Below, piece by piece: positions 35,690 through 48,500 of a stretch of 64,000 nucleotides of DNA; the stretch's first letter is position 1; each line of letters opens with the position of its first letter. The notes under the pieces were generated by a model that was given only the letters and a program-made list of their open reading frames with translations, searched no databases and was not told the DNA's origin. The stretch covers positions 3,691,228 to 3,755,227 of the forward strand of contig NC_058145.1 of assembly GCF_011075055.1 (NCBI RefSeq). Reading direction: 5' to 3'. The position numbers and the translations under genes are program-made. Source of the stretch: Mangifera indica. Lineage: Eukaryota; Streptophyta; Magnoliopsida; Sapindales; Anacardiaceae.

Positions 35690-36960
35690 AAAGAGGTATT
35701 TTGATATTTGATAATAATTTAGAGGTTAAATGAAATATTAAAAAACATGGAGGACATTTTGATAGTACACAATATTTGAAGTATTTAAATAACATGTTAA
35801 AAATAGATAGATACGTTTTGAAACAAGACAACATAAAAGGGTGTTAAATGTAATTTATATAATTATGGGGGTAAATGAATGTAATGAAAAATATAAGGGG
35901 TATTTTGATATTAAACATTGTAACAACGTTTTAAATGAAATATTAAGAATAGATAGATTTATTTTGATACAAGACAATATAGAAGGATGTTAAATGAGAT
36001 GATAGATAATTATAGGAGGTTAAATAAAATATTTGAAAAATATGGGGGCATTTTGATATTACACAATATATGAAGAATTTAAATAATATGTTAAGAATAA
36101 ATATATACATTTTGAAATAAGACAATATACAAGGGTGTTAAATGTAATGTTATATAATTATAGGGTAAATAAAATATTAGAAAAATATAGGAGGTATTTT
36201 AATATTAAACATTGTAACAATGTTTTAAATGAAAGTTATGAATAGATAGATGCATTCTGATACAAGACAACATAGAAGATTGTTAAATAAAATGTTAGAT
36301 AATGAGGGGTTTTTTTTTTATTAGACATTATAAAACGATTTTAAATGATATGTTATGAGCATATAGATGCATTTCCATGCAAACTAACACATGAGAGTGT
36401 TATATGATAGATTAGATAATTATAGGGGGTTAATTGGAATGTTAGAAAAAATATAAAGGGTATTTTAATATTAAATATTGTAAGACAATTTTAAATGAAA
36501 TTTTAAGAGTTGATAGATGCATTTCCATAGAAAACAACATGTGAAAGAGTTATATGAAATGTTGCATAATTATGAGGGGGTAAATGAAATGTTAAAAAAA
36601 TATGGGAGATGTTTTGATATTAAATATTGTAAGAACGTTTTAAATGAAATGTGAAGAATAAATAAATGCATTTTGATATAAGACAACATACAAGGGTGTT
36701 AAATAAAATGTTAGATAATTATAGGGGAAATGAAATGTTAGAAAAATATGGGGGGTTTTTTTATATTAAACATTGTAAGCCGGTTTTAAACGATATATTA
36801 TAAATAGATAGATGCATTTTCATACAAGATAATATGTGAAGGTGTTATATAAAATATTAGTTATTATAGAGGGTTAATTGGAATGTTGGAAAAAGTAGGG
36901 GTATTTTGATATTAAACATTATAAGACAATTGAAATACGATGTTAAAAGGCTTAGATATT
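35690..36960. repeat. ~147-bp tandem array, about nine copies
   Basis: A core resembling TTTTGATATTAAACATTGTA recurs at about 35759, 35898, 36050, 36195, 36316, 36462, 36612, 36756 and 36903. Each is followed by TTTTAAATGAAATGTTA, GATAGATGCATTTTGATACA and AGATAATTATAGGGG. Spacing is mostly 139-152 bp. Copies are diverged by substitutions and small indels, so the array is old. Confidence 0.92.
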
Positions 36961-37149
36961 TTGGTAAATTATAGGTGGTATATATATCAATGGAATGGTT
37001 AATTTTTCCCAAAAATTTGTCATTGTAGGATTCATAATTAAAATGGTTGATTATGCGTTGATTCATTTATAATGAAAATGGATTCAACGTAATGATAACA
37101 CAATAAAATATATTGGAAGATATAAATAGTTGATTAAAATTCCCTCTTA

Positions 37150-39597
37150 AACAACATTTGAGGGATTTATTCAACTTTTGGAGAAGCATTACAATCTTGA
37201 CCCAATCAAAAATTACCTTCAACTATCTATGAAGCCAAGAAAAATTGAGCTCGGCTACCCTGTACAAATCCAAAATGATGAAAATATCTGAGGTCTTATT
37301 GATATGTCTCAATACTTCTAACAATATATTTCTGTTTTTATTACATGTACCCTGATTGAAAGACAAGAAGAAGAAGAAAAAATTAGTGAAGTGAAAAAAA
37401 AATATGATTTGAAAGACTTGATTGATTTCAGTAATGATGCATTTTATATTGCAAACTCATGGACTCATGGAGAGAAAGATAGGTTACCGTTGGGGTGACT
37501 TTGAGAGAAATGATATGACGATATTCCTCACGATAAGGCAAAGTCTAAGCATATGTCACCTGTTACCAAGGGTATAAATAGTTTACAACTTAAAGATCCT
37601 ATTTTAGGTGATAGAAATTATTCTAGGCTATTTTTTTATAATGTTCACACTGATCCGTTTAAGTAGCTTCTTGATTTTCCTTCACAGCTATCAACGTTAT
37701 CAAGTGGTATAGGATCGATCCGAAAAGAAAATGTTGTAAAGCTTGGTGATATTTTTTATAACAAACAACACTTGAGAGATGTTATAAATCAATTTGCCCT
37801 AGAGAAAGCATTTTAATACAGGGTAAAGAAGTCTGACCCAGGGCAATGGAAAATTATGTGTGATAGTGAAAAATGTCACTGGTATATATCTGCAACCAAA
37901 ACCAAAGTCAATGAAGTCTTCCAAATCATTAAAATGAATTCAACCCACAAATGTTTAGTTGATCAAATAATGTTACATCATCGACAAGTTAGGGCTCAAG
38001 TTTTAAGTCAATTAATGAGGTCAAAGTTTATGTTGATTGATCAAATTTATCAACCTAAAAAAATAATTGTGGATATCACCAACTGGTATAAAATTGACAT
38101 TTCATATTCATAGGGTTGGCAGACAAGAAATTGGGCTTTAAATTCACTTGGGGCTCACCAGAAGAATTATTTATGCTCTTCCTAGATTATTGCTATAATT
38201 TACAACAAATTAATTCAGAAACCATGACCACTATTAAAACGGACGATGATCATCGATTTAAGTATTTTTTCATGGCATTAGGATGTTCCCTCTGTGCATT
38301 TAGCAATATCTTTGACATGTTATTTGCATTAACACTGCTTTCCTTAAGGGTCAATATCTAGGGCATTTATTCCTTGCGGTGGGCCTCGATAGTAATAACT
38401 AGATATACCTCATTGGTTTCAATGTTGGTAAAAATGAAGCTCACTACACGTGGTGTTGGTTTCTCAATAAGGTTAAAGAATCCATTCATGACATCGTCGA
38501 GTTGGTGATAGTCTTAGATCGACATCATGTTATATACTTTGTAATGGCTGAAGTCTTTTCAGATGTCCACCATGGGTGTTGTTGCCATCACCTTTTGTAT
38601 AATATGTGAGCAAAGTACAAACGCGACTCAAAGGTAATATGTTTAAACATGTATAAAATTTTTATTCTATTTAACATTTCATAAATTTTGATCATAAAGT
38701 TCTTATATTATTTACTACTTTACAGGTTGTGGATGCATATTGGAAAGCCATAAAATCATATAAAGAAACACATTTTGAGGTTATGATGTGATCTCTTGAT
38801 ATGATGAATCCTTAAGTTAGAGCTTATCTACGTAAGGTCGGATTTTAGTGATGAAACAGGGCACATCTCTGGGGTATCGATATAACATAATGACAACTAA
38901 TATTACAGAGTCATTTAATGTCCTTGTCAAACATGCATGGGATTTGTCTATCACAATGCTAGTCGAGTTTATTCAAGGCACATTACAGCGATGATTTTAC
39001 GAAAGGAGAAACCGTGCAAGTATGTACCCAATTTTATTAATAATTATCTATTTGATCATGTCATTCTTCTCTTATGTTGGTTATTAACAAATATTTTGTT
39101 GTTTTTTCTAAATTATAGATGAATGCCCTAACTACGTTACCCTATGGACAGAAAGGAAGATTAGCCGTCATGTGTCAAAGTCTACGCGTTTGGAAATTTG
39201 ACCAATTACACCTCTTTGATTTCAAGTTGTTGGTTTTATGGATACATGGGCATTGTGGACTTCAATAAAATGTCTTGTACGTGCAGAAAGTTTCAGCTTT
39301 CATGTATTTTGTGCAAACATGTCATTGTTGTTGCAAGATATATGAGGCTCACAAATGTCAATGTATGGGTTCATCCATTATTCTATATAGAGTTCTACCT
39401 TGCAATATACGGGGAACCGGTCAACTCTCTTAGAAACGAATCAGAATGGTTATATGCACCAGAAGAAAGAGTTATCCTAGCCCCTGTTCTTGATTATCGT
39501 CGACTAGGTTACCCTTTCAACAAGAATCGACATTCTCCACAAGGGAAGCCCAACATCGGTTCTGAGCTCTGTCCCACAACATTCATCCAAAAAAAGT
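37150..39597 (+). pseudogene. mudrA: mudrA-type MULE transposase of element 2, broken
   Basis: The N-terminus (LEKHYNLDPIK-like sequence near 37180, then MKPRKIELGYPVQIQNDENI) aligns with the PB1-like domain of MULE 1. The MuDR domain spans about 37740-38100 (DSEKCHWYISATK). The MULE core is at about 38360-38630: LDSNN, HYTWCWFLNKVKE, VLDRH and HHGCCCHHLLYNM. An intron at about 38634-38725 ends CTTTACAG before VVDAYWKAIKSYK; another sits at about 39019-39118. The SWIM finger (39270-39360) keeps CTCRKFQLSCILCKHV, and the tail ends PFNKNRHSPQ. The knuckle found in elements 1 and 3 is missing. Stops and frameshifts are frequent. Confidence 0.85.
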
Positions 39598-40060
39598 AAA
39601 GGATCGAGATCTTGATAAGCTTTAGTTTAGTTTTATTAATTATGTGATTTATGACAATTGTTCAAATTATATTTAATCCATGTATTTTGAGTAATGTTTC
39701 AAATGAGTAATAACTGGGTTATTACTCGAATGGAAAACTCAAATAGACTGAATCTCACATCAACCTCATTAACCCTAAACCATAACTCATCTTTGATTGA
39801 GGGTCGATGTAGTTGTCGTAAGATAAATGCATGTACCAACACTCCGAAAATTTTGATATCTGGTAGACGAAGGAGATACCCAAAACATATCATCTCGAAT
39901 AGTCAAAGTTGCTTTGGGGTCAGTGTGGACCTAATCTTGGACATGGCAATGCGTTAGACACGATATATCATCTCTACTCAAAAGTATCCTGACTCGTCGA
40001 GGATTCGTAACTTGCCTTCAACATGTTTTCTTTTAAGAGATGTATCCTACAAAAAATTTT
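39598..40060. other. Spacer downstream of the MULE 2 transposase
   Basis: Two overlapping open frames at 39694-39957 on opposite strands have no recognisable domains. This is probably non-coding element interior. Confidence 0.35.
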
Positions 40061-40199
40061 AAAAGGTTGTAAGAATTTCATCAAAAACAGATATATAAAT
40101 AGATATGCAAATGACAAAATAAAAAACACAACTAAAATGCGAAAAATCAATGTTGGAATAACATAGAAAGATAAAAACTAGAAAAACAAAAAAACAAAA

Positions 40200-41300
40200 T
40201 TGAAATTTGAAACTATATATTGAAATACCTTATAATAATAAAAACTAAAAAATCACTTGAAAATCTAAAAAATATAAGTCAATATATCCTAAAATGACAA
40301 AAATCGATAAAAACAAAATTAAAATTCGAATTCTATACGTTGAAATACCTAGAATATCAACAATAAAAAAATTACTCGAAAATCTAAAAAATACAAGTTG
40401 ATACTTTTTATAAATGACAAAAATATAAAAAATGGAACAAAAATTCGAATTTCATACGTTGAAATATCTTAGAATGTCAACAATTGAAAAATCGCTTTAA
40501 AATCTGAAAAATATGAGTCAATATATCCTAAAATAACAAAAATTGAAAAAACGGAACATAAATTCAAATTCTATACGTTGAAATACCCTAAAATATCAAT
40601 AATCGAAAAATTACTCGAAAATCTTAAAAGAACAAGTTGATACTTTTTAGAAATGACAAAAATTTGAAAAACGGAACTGAAATTTGAATTCTATACGCTG
40701 AAATATCCTAGAATGTCAACAATAAAAAAATCGCTTGGAAATCTGAAAAATACAAATCGATATATCCAAAAATGACAAAAAAAAAAAAAAACAGAATTTA
40801 AATTCAAATTTTATATATTGAAATATCGTAAAATGTCAAGAATCGAAAAATCATTCGAAAATCTGAAAAGTACGAGTCGATATTTTTCATAAATGACCGA
40901 TACTTTTCAAAAATGACAAAAATCTAAAAAACGGAACTGAAATTCAAATTCTATATATTGAAATACACTAAAATGTTAACAATCGAAAAATCACCCAAAA
41001 ATCTGAAAAATATATGTCGATATATCCTAACACGGCAAAAATTGAAAAAAATGAATAGAAATTTCAATTCTATACGTTGAAATACCCTAGAATGTCAATA
41101 ATCGAAATATCGCTCGAAAATCTAAAAAAACGAATCTGAATTTTGAAAACTATATCATAATTACATTATAAAACATGTCTAGAAAAACACAAAAAATGAA
41201 GAAACAGATGTCAAATTTAAAAACTACATATAAAAAAACCCTAAAACAGGAAAAACAGATATGAAATTCAAAAATTACACGTTGAAAAACCCCTAGATGT
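40200..41300. repeat. ~119-bp tandem array, eight to nine copies
   Basis: The core CTATACGTTGAAATACCCTA recurs, with variation, at about 40222, 40341, 40458, 40578, 40697, 40818, 40959, 41079 and 41281. It alternates with AATCGAAAAATCGCTCGAAA and ATGACAAAAATTGAAAAAAC. Spacing is 117-120 bp with a few exceptions (about 140 and 200). It is unrelated in sequence to the 147-bp array upstream. Confidence 0.92.
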
Positions 41301-41370
41301 GAACAATATCAATTTACTTACAAAATTTCTACTCTCAAACAGGTCAAATATTTTTTCTTTGCCTCCTTAT

Positions 41371-42196
41371 TAGAGATGTCAATGGGCTAGGCCGGGCTGG
41401 CTCCGGCTCGGCCCATCGGGCTAATGGGCCGTGTCGGGCCTAAGGCCCAAACAGTAACGGGCCTTCGGGTTGGGCCGACCCATTAAAATATAAAGGCCCA
41501 AAGCCTGACCCATATAATAACGGGCCTTAATGAGGCCAGGCCGGGTTGGGCTTTAATCGGGCTGACCCGGCCCATTTAATCAATTTTTTTTAAAAAATTT
41601 TAATTAACATTTTTTAACATAAATTTTTTTCAATTATTAAAACCGATAACAGTATCCCGAATATTTTATTTATAATCCCTCATTTGTAACGGAGGAATAC
41701 CGTAGTTATATGATGAAAAATATTATAAATTGATAACATAGTACAAATAAATTAATTTACATACAGTATAAATTACAAAACATAAATAAAATATATCTAC
41801 TATATAATATTTATCTACTCATCTTTTATATTTAAATCTCTGAATTTTTTAAAAATAAATAATTATTATTTATGAATTTAGATATTTTTCGAAAAAAAGT
41901 TCATGAAATTGAAAATATAATGAAACAATTGAAATTGAGTGATTAAAAGATTTATAAATAAAAGTGAAAATAAAAAGAAATAAAATAGATTTATTTAAAA
42001 AAATAATTTTTTTTAAAATTATGCAAAGGCTTCTGCCTGGCAGAAGCAGAATCTACTTCTGCCGCAAGGCAGCAAAAGCCAAAATTTGCTTCTGCTGCCT
42101 TTTACTTATGTTGCCCAGGAAAAAAAATATATATATATATAAACAGTATCGGGCTGGGCCGGGCCTCCATTTGGCCCGGCCCAATTGACGTGTCTA
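41371..42196. mobile_element. hAT-type non-autonomous element (826 bp)
   Basis: The ends are TAGAGATGTCAATGGGC and, inverted, TAGACACGTCAATTGGGC. A perfect 8-bp target duplication CTCCTTAT is at 41363-41370 and 42197-42204. Subterminal GC-rich words (GGGCCGGGC, GGCCCGGCCC) flank an AT-rich core. No transposase is encoded. Confidence 0.94.
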
Positions 42197-42983
42197 CTCC
42201 TTATCAATTTTCTAATCTCTTATAGGTCTTACAGTTTAAAAAAAATCAATTTCCCCCCAACCTATGGTTTTCACATATCAACCCACAGTTTTATGTAAAA
42301 TTTCACATGGACCCCTATAGATTTCCCCCTTATCTCTCTGGCCCTTAATATTTTGAAAAAGCTAAATTTTTGGCCCATCCCATAAGCGATTTTTCTTGCC
42401 TATGGGAGATTTCATTCGGTCCGTGGGATTCACTATTCCCACGAACCCCATCGCCAACAGTTCTAACCAATTTTTTGGTTAAAATTCGTCATTTCAGCCT
42501 CTAATTTTAACACAAACGAAATCTACACATCCTATAACATAAAATCCCTTAAGAATTTCAATCGAAACACCCAAAAATTAAAATATTTTATGCATTATTC
42601 AAAATCGGAACCTTAAAAATTTAAACCTCAAAATCTCTCTCAAATCCAATACTCTTAACAATAAATTGATTCAAACAAAAATATGGATGATGTACTGATA
42701 TTCTTTACTATTTTCGGTTATCAAAATACACAAAAATCAATAGAAATTGCTTCGCCCATGGGAGACCCAAAATTATTTGAATTTGAACAGTGAATATGTC
42801 GAAAATGTAAGGGGAATTATGTAAAATTCTTAATTTATATATAGCGGCAGTTCGGTCGTTTAAAAAAAAAAAGGGGTATTTTCCATTCATCTTAATAATT
42901 TTGAGAAATTTTTGAGTTTTAGCCATTCATATAGTTTCCCCAAATAAAAACTCGGAACAAATAACAAACTGGATAGACAGAAT

Positions 42984-42990
42984 TGGGCCT
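42984..42990 (+). promoter_or_regulatory. Site II-like TGGGCCT element upstream of SF1
   Basis: TGGGCC elements are bound by TCP factors and are common in promoters of plant housekeeping genes. It lies 245 bp upstream of the start codon, with a telo-box-like CAACCCTAG at 43045-43053. No ATG occurs between 42961 and the start codon, consistent with a clean 5' leader. The transcription start itself is not determined. Confidence 0.4.
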
Positions 42991-43234
42991 AGTCCAACAA
43001 CCCAGCCCGATTTTACCAGAACCCTACCGGGTGAATCCAAGCTCCAACCCTAGCAGCCTTTTGAGATCCGAATCCGCCACGCATATACATACAACATACT
43101 ATATCTACACCTTTGGTTTCATTCAAACCACCATAAAAACTCGAATAGGAGAGCACAGGCGAATAGCTGTTTCGCAATCTTAGCAATTATAGACATCTAA
43201 CCGACACAAGTTTGTCTCTGCCTCGCTCGCTTCA

Positions 43235-45598
43235 ATGGAATCTGTCGAATCCAATCGTCATTTTCAAGCCCTAGATTACAACCAAAATCAAAATCCTGCG
43301 TTATCAGAAACCCTAGATCCCGGTTCAAAAAGCCCTCCTAAAACCCTCGCTCCCGATTCTCAATTTCCGCAAAACGGGTCCGAGAATGGCCACAATAACA
43401 ACAACGTCGAGGACAATAATAATAATAACGCTATCGCCGATTACGTTAAGCAGAAGCCTTTATTGTCGGAAAATGGTCTAACAAACACTCATTCCGGTAC
43501 CGACAAGGATCAATCGGGAGGTGAGGAGGAGACCACTAGCAGAAGAAGGCGTCGTAGCAGGTGGGATCCGCCGCCGTCTGAGTCGGGCACTGGCGACCAG
43601 GGGAATAATAATAATGACTCGGGGACTGGGACCAAGAAGCGGAAATCACGGTGGGCGGATGACGAGCCGAAGCCGGTGATTCAGTTACCGGATTTTATGA
43701 AGGACTTCACTGGAGGTATTGAGTTTGATCCGGAAATTCAAGCTTTAAATAGTCGGTTACTAGAAATTTCTAGAATGATGCAATCTGGTATGCCTTTAGA
43801 TGATAGACCAGAAGGGCAGAGAAGTCCTTCGCCTGAACCCATTTATGATAATATGGGAATTAGGATTAATACTAGAGAGTATAGGGCACGAGAGAGATTG
43901 AATAAAGAGAGACAGGAGATTATATCTCAAATTATTAAACGAAATCCTGCGTTCAAGCCACCAGCGGATTATAGGCCTCCAAAACTTCAGAAGAAGCTTT
44001 ATATACCAATGAAAGAGTATCCTGGGTATAATTTTATTGGTCTGATTATTGGACCGAGAGGAAACACTCAAAAGAGAATGGAGAGGGAGACTGGTGCAAA
44101 GATAGTGATTCGTGGTAAAGGATCGGTGAAAGAGGGCAGGTTGCAACAGAAGAGGGATTTGAAGCCAGACCCATCAGAGAATGAGGATTTGCATGTTTTG
44201 GTGGAGGCAGAGACTCAGGAATCACTTGAGGCTGCAGCTGCAATGGTAGAGAAGTTGTTGCAACCAGTTGATGAGGTTTTGAACGAGCATAAAAGACAGC
44301 AGTTGAGGGAGCTTGCGGCCTTGAATGGGACAATAAGGGATGAGGAGTATTGTCGATTATGTGGTGAGCCAGGACATCGGCAGTATGCATGTCCCTCGCG
44401 AACTTCAACTTTTAAGAGTGATGTTCTTTGTAAGATTTGTGGTGATGGTGGCCATCCAACTATTGATTGTCCGGTGAAGGGAACAGCTGGGAAGAAAATG
44501 GATGATGAATATCAGAATTTCTTGGCGGAGTTAGGAGGAACTCTTCCTGAATCAGCTACCAAACAAGGTTCTACCTTGGCTTTAGGTCCTGGCACCTCTG
44601 GAAGCAATCCACCTTGGCAAAATAATACTGGGAGCTCAGCACACCCTGGACTAGGTTCAGTTGGAGCTAAGCCCATCAAGGAATTTGATGATACAAATCT
44701 GTACATTGGATATTTGCCACCTACACTTGATGATGATGGTTTGATTAGGTTGTTTTCATCATTTGGTGATATAGTGATGGCAAAGGTTATTAAGGACCGA
44801 GTTACTGGATTGAGCAAAGGTTATGGTTTTGTTAAGTATTCTGATGTTCAGATGGCTAATAATGCTATTGCAAGCATGAATGGTTACCGCCTTGAGGGGA
44901 GAACTATAGCTGTGAGAGTTGCCGGTAAGCCGCCTCAGCCTACTGTACCTCCAGGCCCTCCAGCCTCAACTGTGCCTGCTTACCCTGCTTCTACTCAGCC
45001 AGTTGGTGGCTATCCATCACAGCAGTTTACACCTGGTGGTCCTCTTCCTAATCCCCCACCAGCAAGCTACACTGGGACTCCTGTTCCATGGGGACCACCA
45101 GTTCCTCCACCTTATGCTCCTTATGCTCCTCCTCCTCCTCCTCCTCCTGGTTCAACCTCGTACCCTCCTGTCCCTGGTCAACCAATGCCCCCATATGGAG
45201 TACAGTATCCTCCACCTGTGCAGATGTCTCCCCCTGGTGCTCCATCGCAGACTGTGACTTCAAGTGAAGCTCAACAACAAAGCTTCCCACCAGGGGTGCA
45301 ATCTGAAAGCAGCACTTCTGCTTCAACCGTATCAGCAAATATGTATGGAAGCTCCATGGCACCAATGCCGCCAAATGCTCAACCTGCATACTCAACTGCT
45401 GCATTAGGTTACCCTCCGTACTACAGTGCAGTTCCTCGCCCTCCACCTGCTCCATCCTCAACTGTGGACCATTCACAGAGCATGGGTAATGTTCCTTGGG
45501 CTACTAATCCTTCAGTGCCACCTCCTGTTTCTTCTGCAGAAAAGACAACTTATGGTGCAGATGCTGAGTATGAGAAGTTTATGGCAGAGATGAAATGA
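43235..45598 (+). CDS. SF1: Splicing factor 1 / branch-point binding protein (787 aa, uninterrupted frame)
   Basis: SF1 binds the intron branch site in the nucleus and cooperates with U2AF at the start of spliceosome assembly. Domains in order: asparagine/proline-rich N-terminus; two basic-SRW motifs (W110 and W140, RRRRRSRW and KKRKSRW) of the type that dock on the U2AF65 UHM domain, the second doubling as a nuclear signal; helix-hairpin [15 protein letters not shown] (about 161-185); KH-QUA2 RNA-binding domain (about 250-350) with the GPRG loop at 273-276; two CX2CX4HX4C zinc knuckles (C373-C386, C399-C412); an RRM (about 488-563; RNP2 LYIGYL 489-494, RNP1 KGYGFVKY 528-535); and a proline-rich tail to residue 787. 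The C-terminal RRM is the hallmark of plant SF1. The start is supported by an ATG-free leader. The coding sequence has no intron. Confidence 0.97.
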   Translation: MESVESNRHFQALDYNQNQNPALSETLDPGSKSPPKTLAPDSQFPQNGSENGHNNNNVEDNNNNNAIADYVKQKPLLSENGLTNTHSGTDKDQSGGEEETTSRRRRRSRWDPPPSESGTGDQGNNNNDSGTGTKKRKSRWADDEPKPVIQLPDFMKDFTGGIEFDPEIQALNSRLLEISRMMQSGMPLDDRPEGQRSPSPEPIYDNMGIRINTREYRARERLNKERQEIISQIIKRNPAFKPPADYRPPKLQKKLYIPMKEYPGYNFIGLIIGPRGNTQKRMERETGAKIVIRGKGSVKEGRLQQKRDLKPDPSENEDLHVLVEAETQESLEAAAAMVEKLLQPVDEVLNEHKRQQLRELAALNGTIRDEEYCRLCGEPGHRQYACPSRTSTFKSDVLCKICGDGGHPTIDCPVKGTAGKKMDDEYQNFLAELGGTLPESATKQGSTLALGPGTSGSNPPWQNNTGSSAHPGLGSVGAKPIKEFDDTNLYIGYLPPTLDDDGLIRLFSSFGDIVMAKVIKDRVTGLSKGYGFVKYSDVQMANNAIASMNGYRLEGRTIAVRVAGKPPQPTVPPGPPASTVPAYPASTQPVGGYPSQQFTPGGPLPNPPPASYTGTPVPWGPPVPPPYAPYAPPPPPPPGSTSYPPVPGQPMPPYGVQYPPPVQMSPPGAPSQTVTSSEAQQQSFPPGVQSESSTSASTVSANMYGSSMAPMPPNAQPAYSTAALGYPPYYSAVPRPPPAPSSTVDHSQSMGNVPWATNPSVPPPVSSAEKTTYGADAEYEKFMAEMK

Positions 45599-48500
45599 TG
45601 TGGGTCGTTCTAAGTTTTGCTTCTTAATTGAGAGGTAATTTGAACCTATTAGATTTTTCTTTTGGTGATTGCATATAATATTAGATAAATTTTCCAATTT
45701 TTTCAAGCGTTTTCCATATTACTAATTGATAATCTTTGAAGATGCAAATGTCTTTGACAATATGACCTGAGTGGTCATATCATGTGACTTGTGGGAATTA
45801 AGCAGATGTGTGTTTATGTCTCAATTGTTTACTTTTCTTGTGGTAGATGATAAAAGATTTTCCAAACACTCTCCTTGGAAAAACAGTTTGTTGTTTTTGG
45901 GTTTCACCAATCCTTGCATTTAGAGCTGAATATAAGCTATAGTTATACTATGCACCAAAAGTTGCTTCATATTTTCCTGGCAATCTATGATTAGTTTATG
46001 TCATATTGTGGCTGACTGTCTAAGGCTTTTGTTTCTAAGAATGCAATATTATTGTTGATTATAGGGTAGGGTGATTATCAACTATCCTTTCCACATTGCT
46101 AAGCCATGTCTTGCACCATCAACACTGTTTTCCAATTTTAAATTTTAGTACTAACAGTTCTTGTTGCTTGATAAGTGGTAACTGCCAGGGCAGAGAATAA
46201 CAAATGCAATTATCCTGACCATGTAGTTTGACTAGTTTTCATTATATCTTATCATTTTCATTTAGATTTTTATGATATTCGATATTGGTATTCTCACTAG
46301 TCTTTTTGAGTATTTGAAGGTTTTATAGGGAGATAAGTGTTGTTGCTTCATAAGTATGTGGCATGCTCTCTTAACATAATAGTTCAGATTTGACACTATT
46401 GAAAATAAAAGTATTTTTGTTGTGATTTTGGTGCTCTATGAAATGTTGGATTTTACATGATGTGATGATGCTTGAATATACCATTCTGTTTATGGTTTTC
46501 ACATCCTTATATTGGTTTAATCTACTATTTGTTCTTTTTTTTGGCCACCCGTATGGTCAATTTAGTTTGTGAGATAAGTATGAAAAGCGGTGTTCACCTT
46601 GTTGGAATTATGTGTTTATGTCTCTTAACCCTTTCTCTTTGTTATTATTGGATAACTTTTACAGGCCTGATGTTTCTTGGAGCACATATGAACCTGATTT
46701 CTTACCTCTTGCCATGACTTTGTTGGAAGTTTGGGACTCACATCTTTAACCTTGCTGTTCTGTTATGACATTTGCAGAGACTTCGCTGAAGTTCGGTTCA
46801 TATAATTGCATCTTGGAGAAGCCATTTTAAAAGCTTATCAATATCATTTAAAACTCAATGCTCTTATGTTGGACTTAATTTTGTTTCCTATGGATGCTTA
46901 TTGCCTCCTTTATAATGTGTGGATGCTAATATTTTCCTTCTTATTGTGTGAACTGGTTACTGACATTTTCTGTTATTAAATTGTATTTTACTTGATTGGT
47001 TTAACTGATTTGGCTACTTGGCTTAGCTCACTTTTATTTTTGTGATAATTCTGATTTTATTGTGAAAGTATATGCTATCTACTTGCATAGTTCTGAAGTT
47101 TACGTGGCATGGTTTCGTGGCAAGAAGGTAAGCATATCTTAGGAACAGAAGGCATTGGGGTACGTGGTAGAAGCTTTTAATTTTTCCTTTGTTTATATAT
47201 TTTCCAGACTCCTCTTTTTCTTTTCTTTTTTTTAGAAACAAACCTATTCTGATCTTTCTTTTCAGTTTCTATATGGCAGGTAATTAAACTGTTATTATTG
47301 GTAATCATGGGTTTTGGATGTTAGTTTTGGTGGGATTTATCAAAAAATGATTTTTTGTGTATGGTCTTAGAAATTGTAAAAATTTATAAATAACTAATAT
47401 TTTCCTGACATTTGTTTAGGAACTTGGTTCTACCAGTGACAGATCTGTCTTCTTTGTTTCACCTATTTAATAAGATCTGTGAAGGTAAGAAAATCTCAAT
47501 AGTAATGAGAATAGATGTTTTTAAATTGAACCAGCAGACTTACTAAGGTAGCTCAATAGAAATTGGTCTAGTTTCTAAAAGAAGACACGATGCCCATAAT
47601 TTATGATGGGATGGAAGGATCCACTTATGAAAGAGTGGGAATACCATTTTATGTAACTGACAAATATGGTTTTTAGGGCTTTTTGGGATTTGCTGGTTCA
47701 GAGTTGGGGAGGAGCAACAGAGGATAGGAGTGTTGAACCTTACCCATGTTTGTTGGACTTTAGTTGAAATGTTGCTATCGCTGTGTTGAATAATATGTTT
47801 TTTTGGCAGTGTCAAACCCTGAAGTGGTTATTTCTTTTCTCAAAGAAGTGGTAGAACAATGTTACTGTGTTTGGACTATGAGTAATCGAGTAGTTTCAAA
47901 TTCATTGAAGTAATTTAATTTGTATTGCAAACTAGCTTCTTTATTACCAAAAATGATTTGCACTTGAAGTGTGATCATTACTGACAATAGAACAAGATAA
48001 GTTTATATCTTTTAAAAGGTTGCTGGGTATGTGCTCATGAATATTCCAAAGCTACTCAAGAATGAGTGACTTCTGGTAATTCTGAGTTCGAAAGTGCATC
48101 TTTAAAATTTTCTTGTTATGTCATTGAAATAAAAAAGCATCCTCCTTATGATATACTTGTTATTTTTGGTATTTATTTTGTCTGTCAACAGTAAGGCAAA
48201 TACATTGGCTACATTTGTTGTTTCACTTATCAGTTTTTGTGTTGTTTCAAACTTCTTTGTTTGGGGCCAGCTGTGTAACAAGCTCTACTGCGAAAAATTC
48301 TCAATTTTAGTGAACATTCAACTGTTATTATCCAATGTCTGTTACAAAATTGGTGTTGCTTATTCATGTCAGTTCTTTGTCAGGCTTGGTAGAGGCTGAT
48401 CAGTTATGGGTGTGCATCTTCATGTCTTAATATTTATATCGTTAGCCATCAACTAATTTTTTTTCCACTTGCCTTTGTGAGCTTGGTTTTATGATTTCCA

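Larger units (their letters stand above)
35340..42920. mobile_element. Mutator-like element 2 (boundaries approximate)
   Basis: The left side (35350, GGAAAATTAAATTAAATACCC) resembles the inverted right side near 42880-42915 (GAATGGAAAATACCCCTTTT). The left flank also shares CCAAAACTAC...TATATAAAC with the end of MULE 1. Inside are a tandem array, a transposase pseudogene, a second tandem array and a hAT insertion. No Ulp1 gene was found in this copy. The right end would lie about 320 bp upstream of the SF1 start codon. Confidence 0.5.

Noticed and set aside
37856..38361. Two separate small host genes
   Set aside because: Both frames are consecutive parts of one MULE transposase separated by stops and frameshifts.
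35690..41300. CRISPR-like array
   Set aside because: The repeats are contiguous diverged 119- and 147-bp monomers without unique spacers, in a plant genome; they are satellites.
42983..43183. Open frame upstream of SF1
   Set aside because: It has no ATG start (TTG) and lies in the 5' leader; its composition reflects UTR sequence.
43796..45476. Several minus-strand and alternate-frame open frames inside SF1
   Set aside because: They are shadows of the strongly conserved SF1 frame with proline-rich and low-complexity content; none has a domain of its own.
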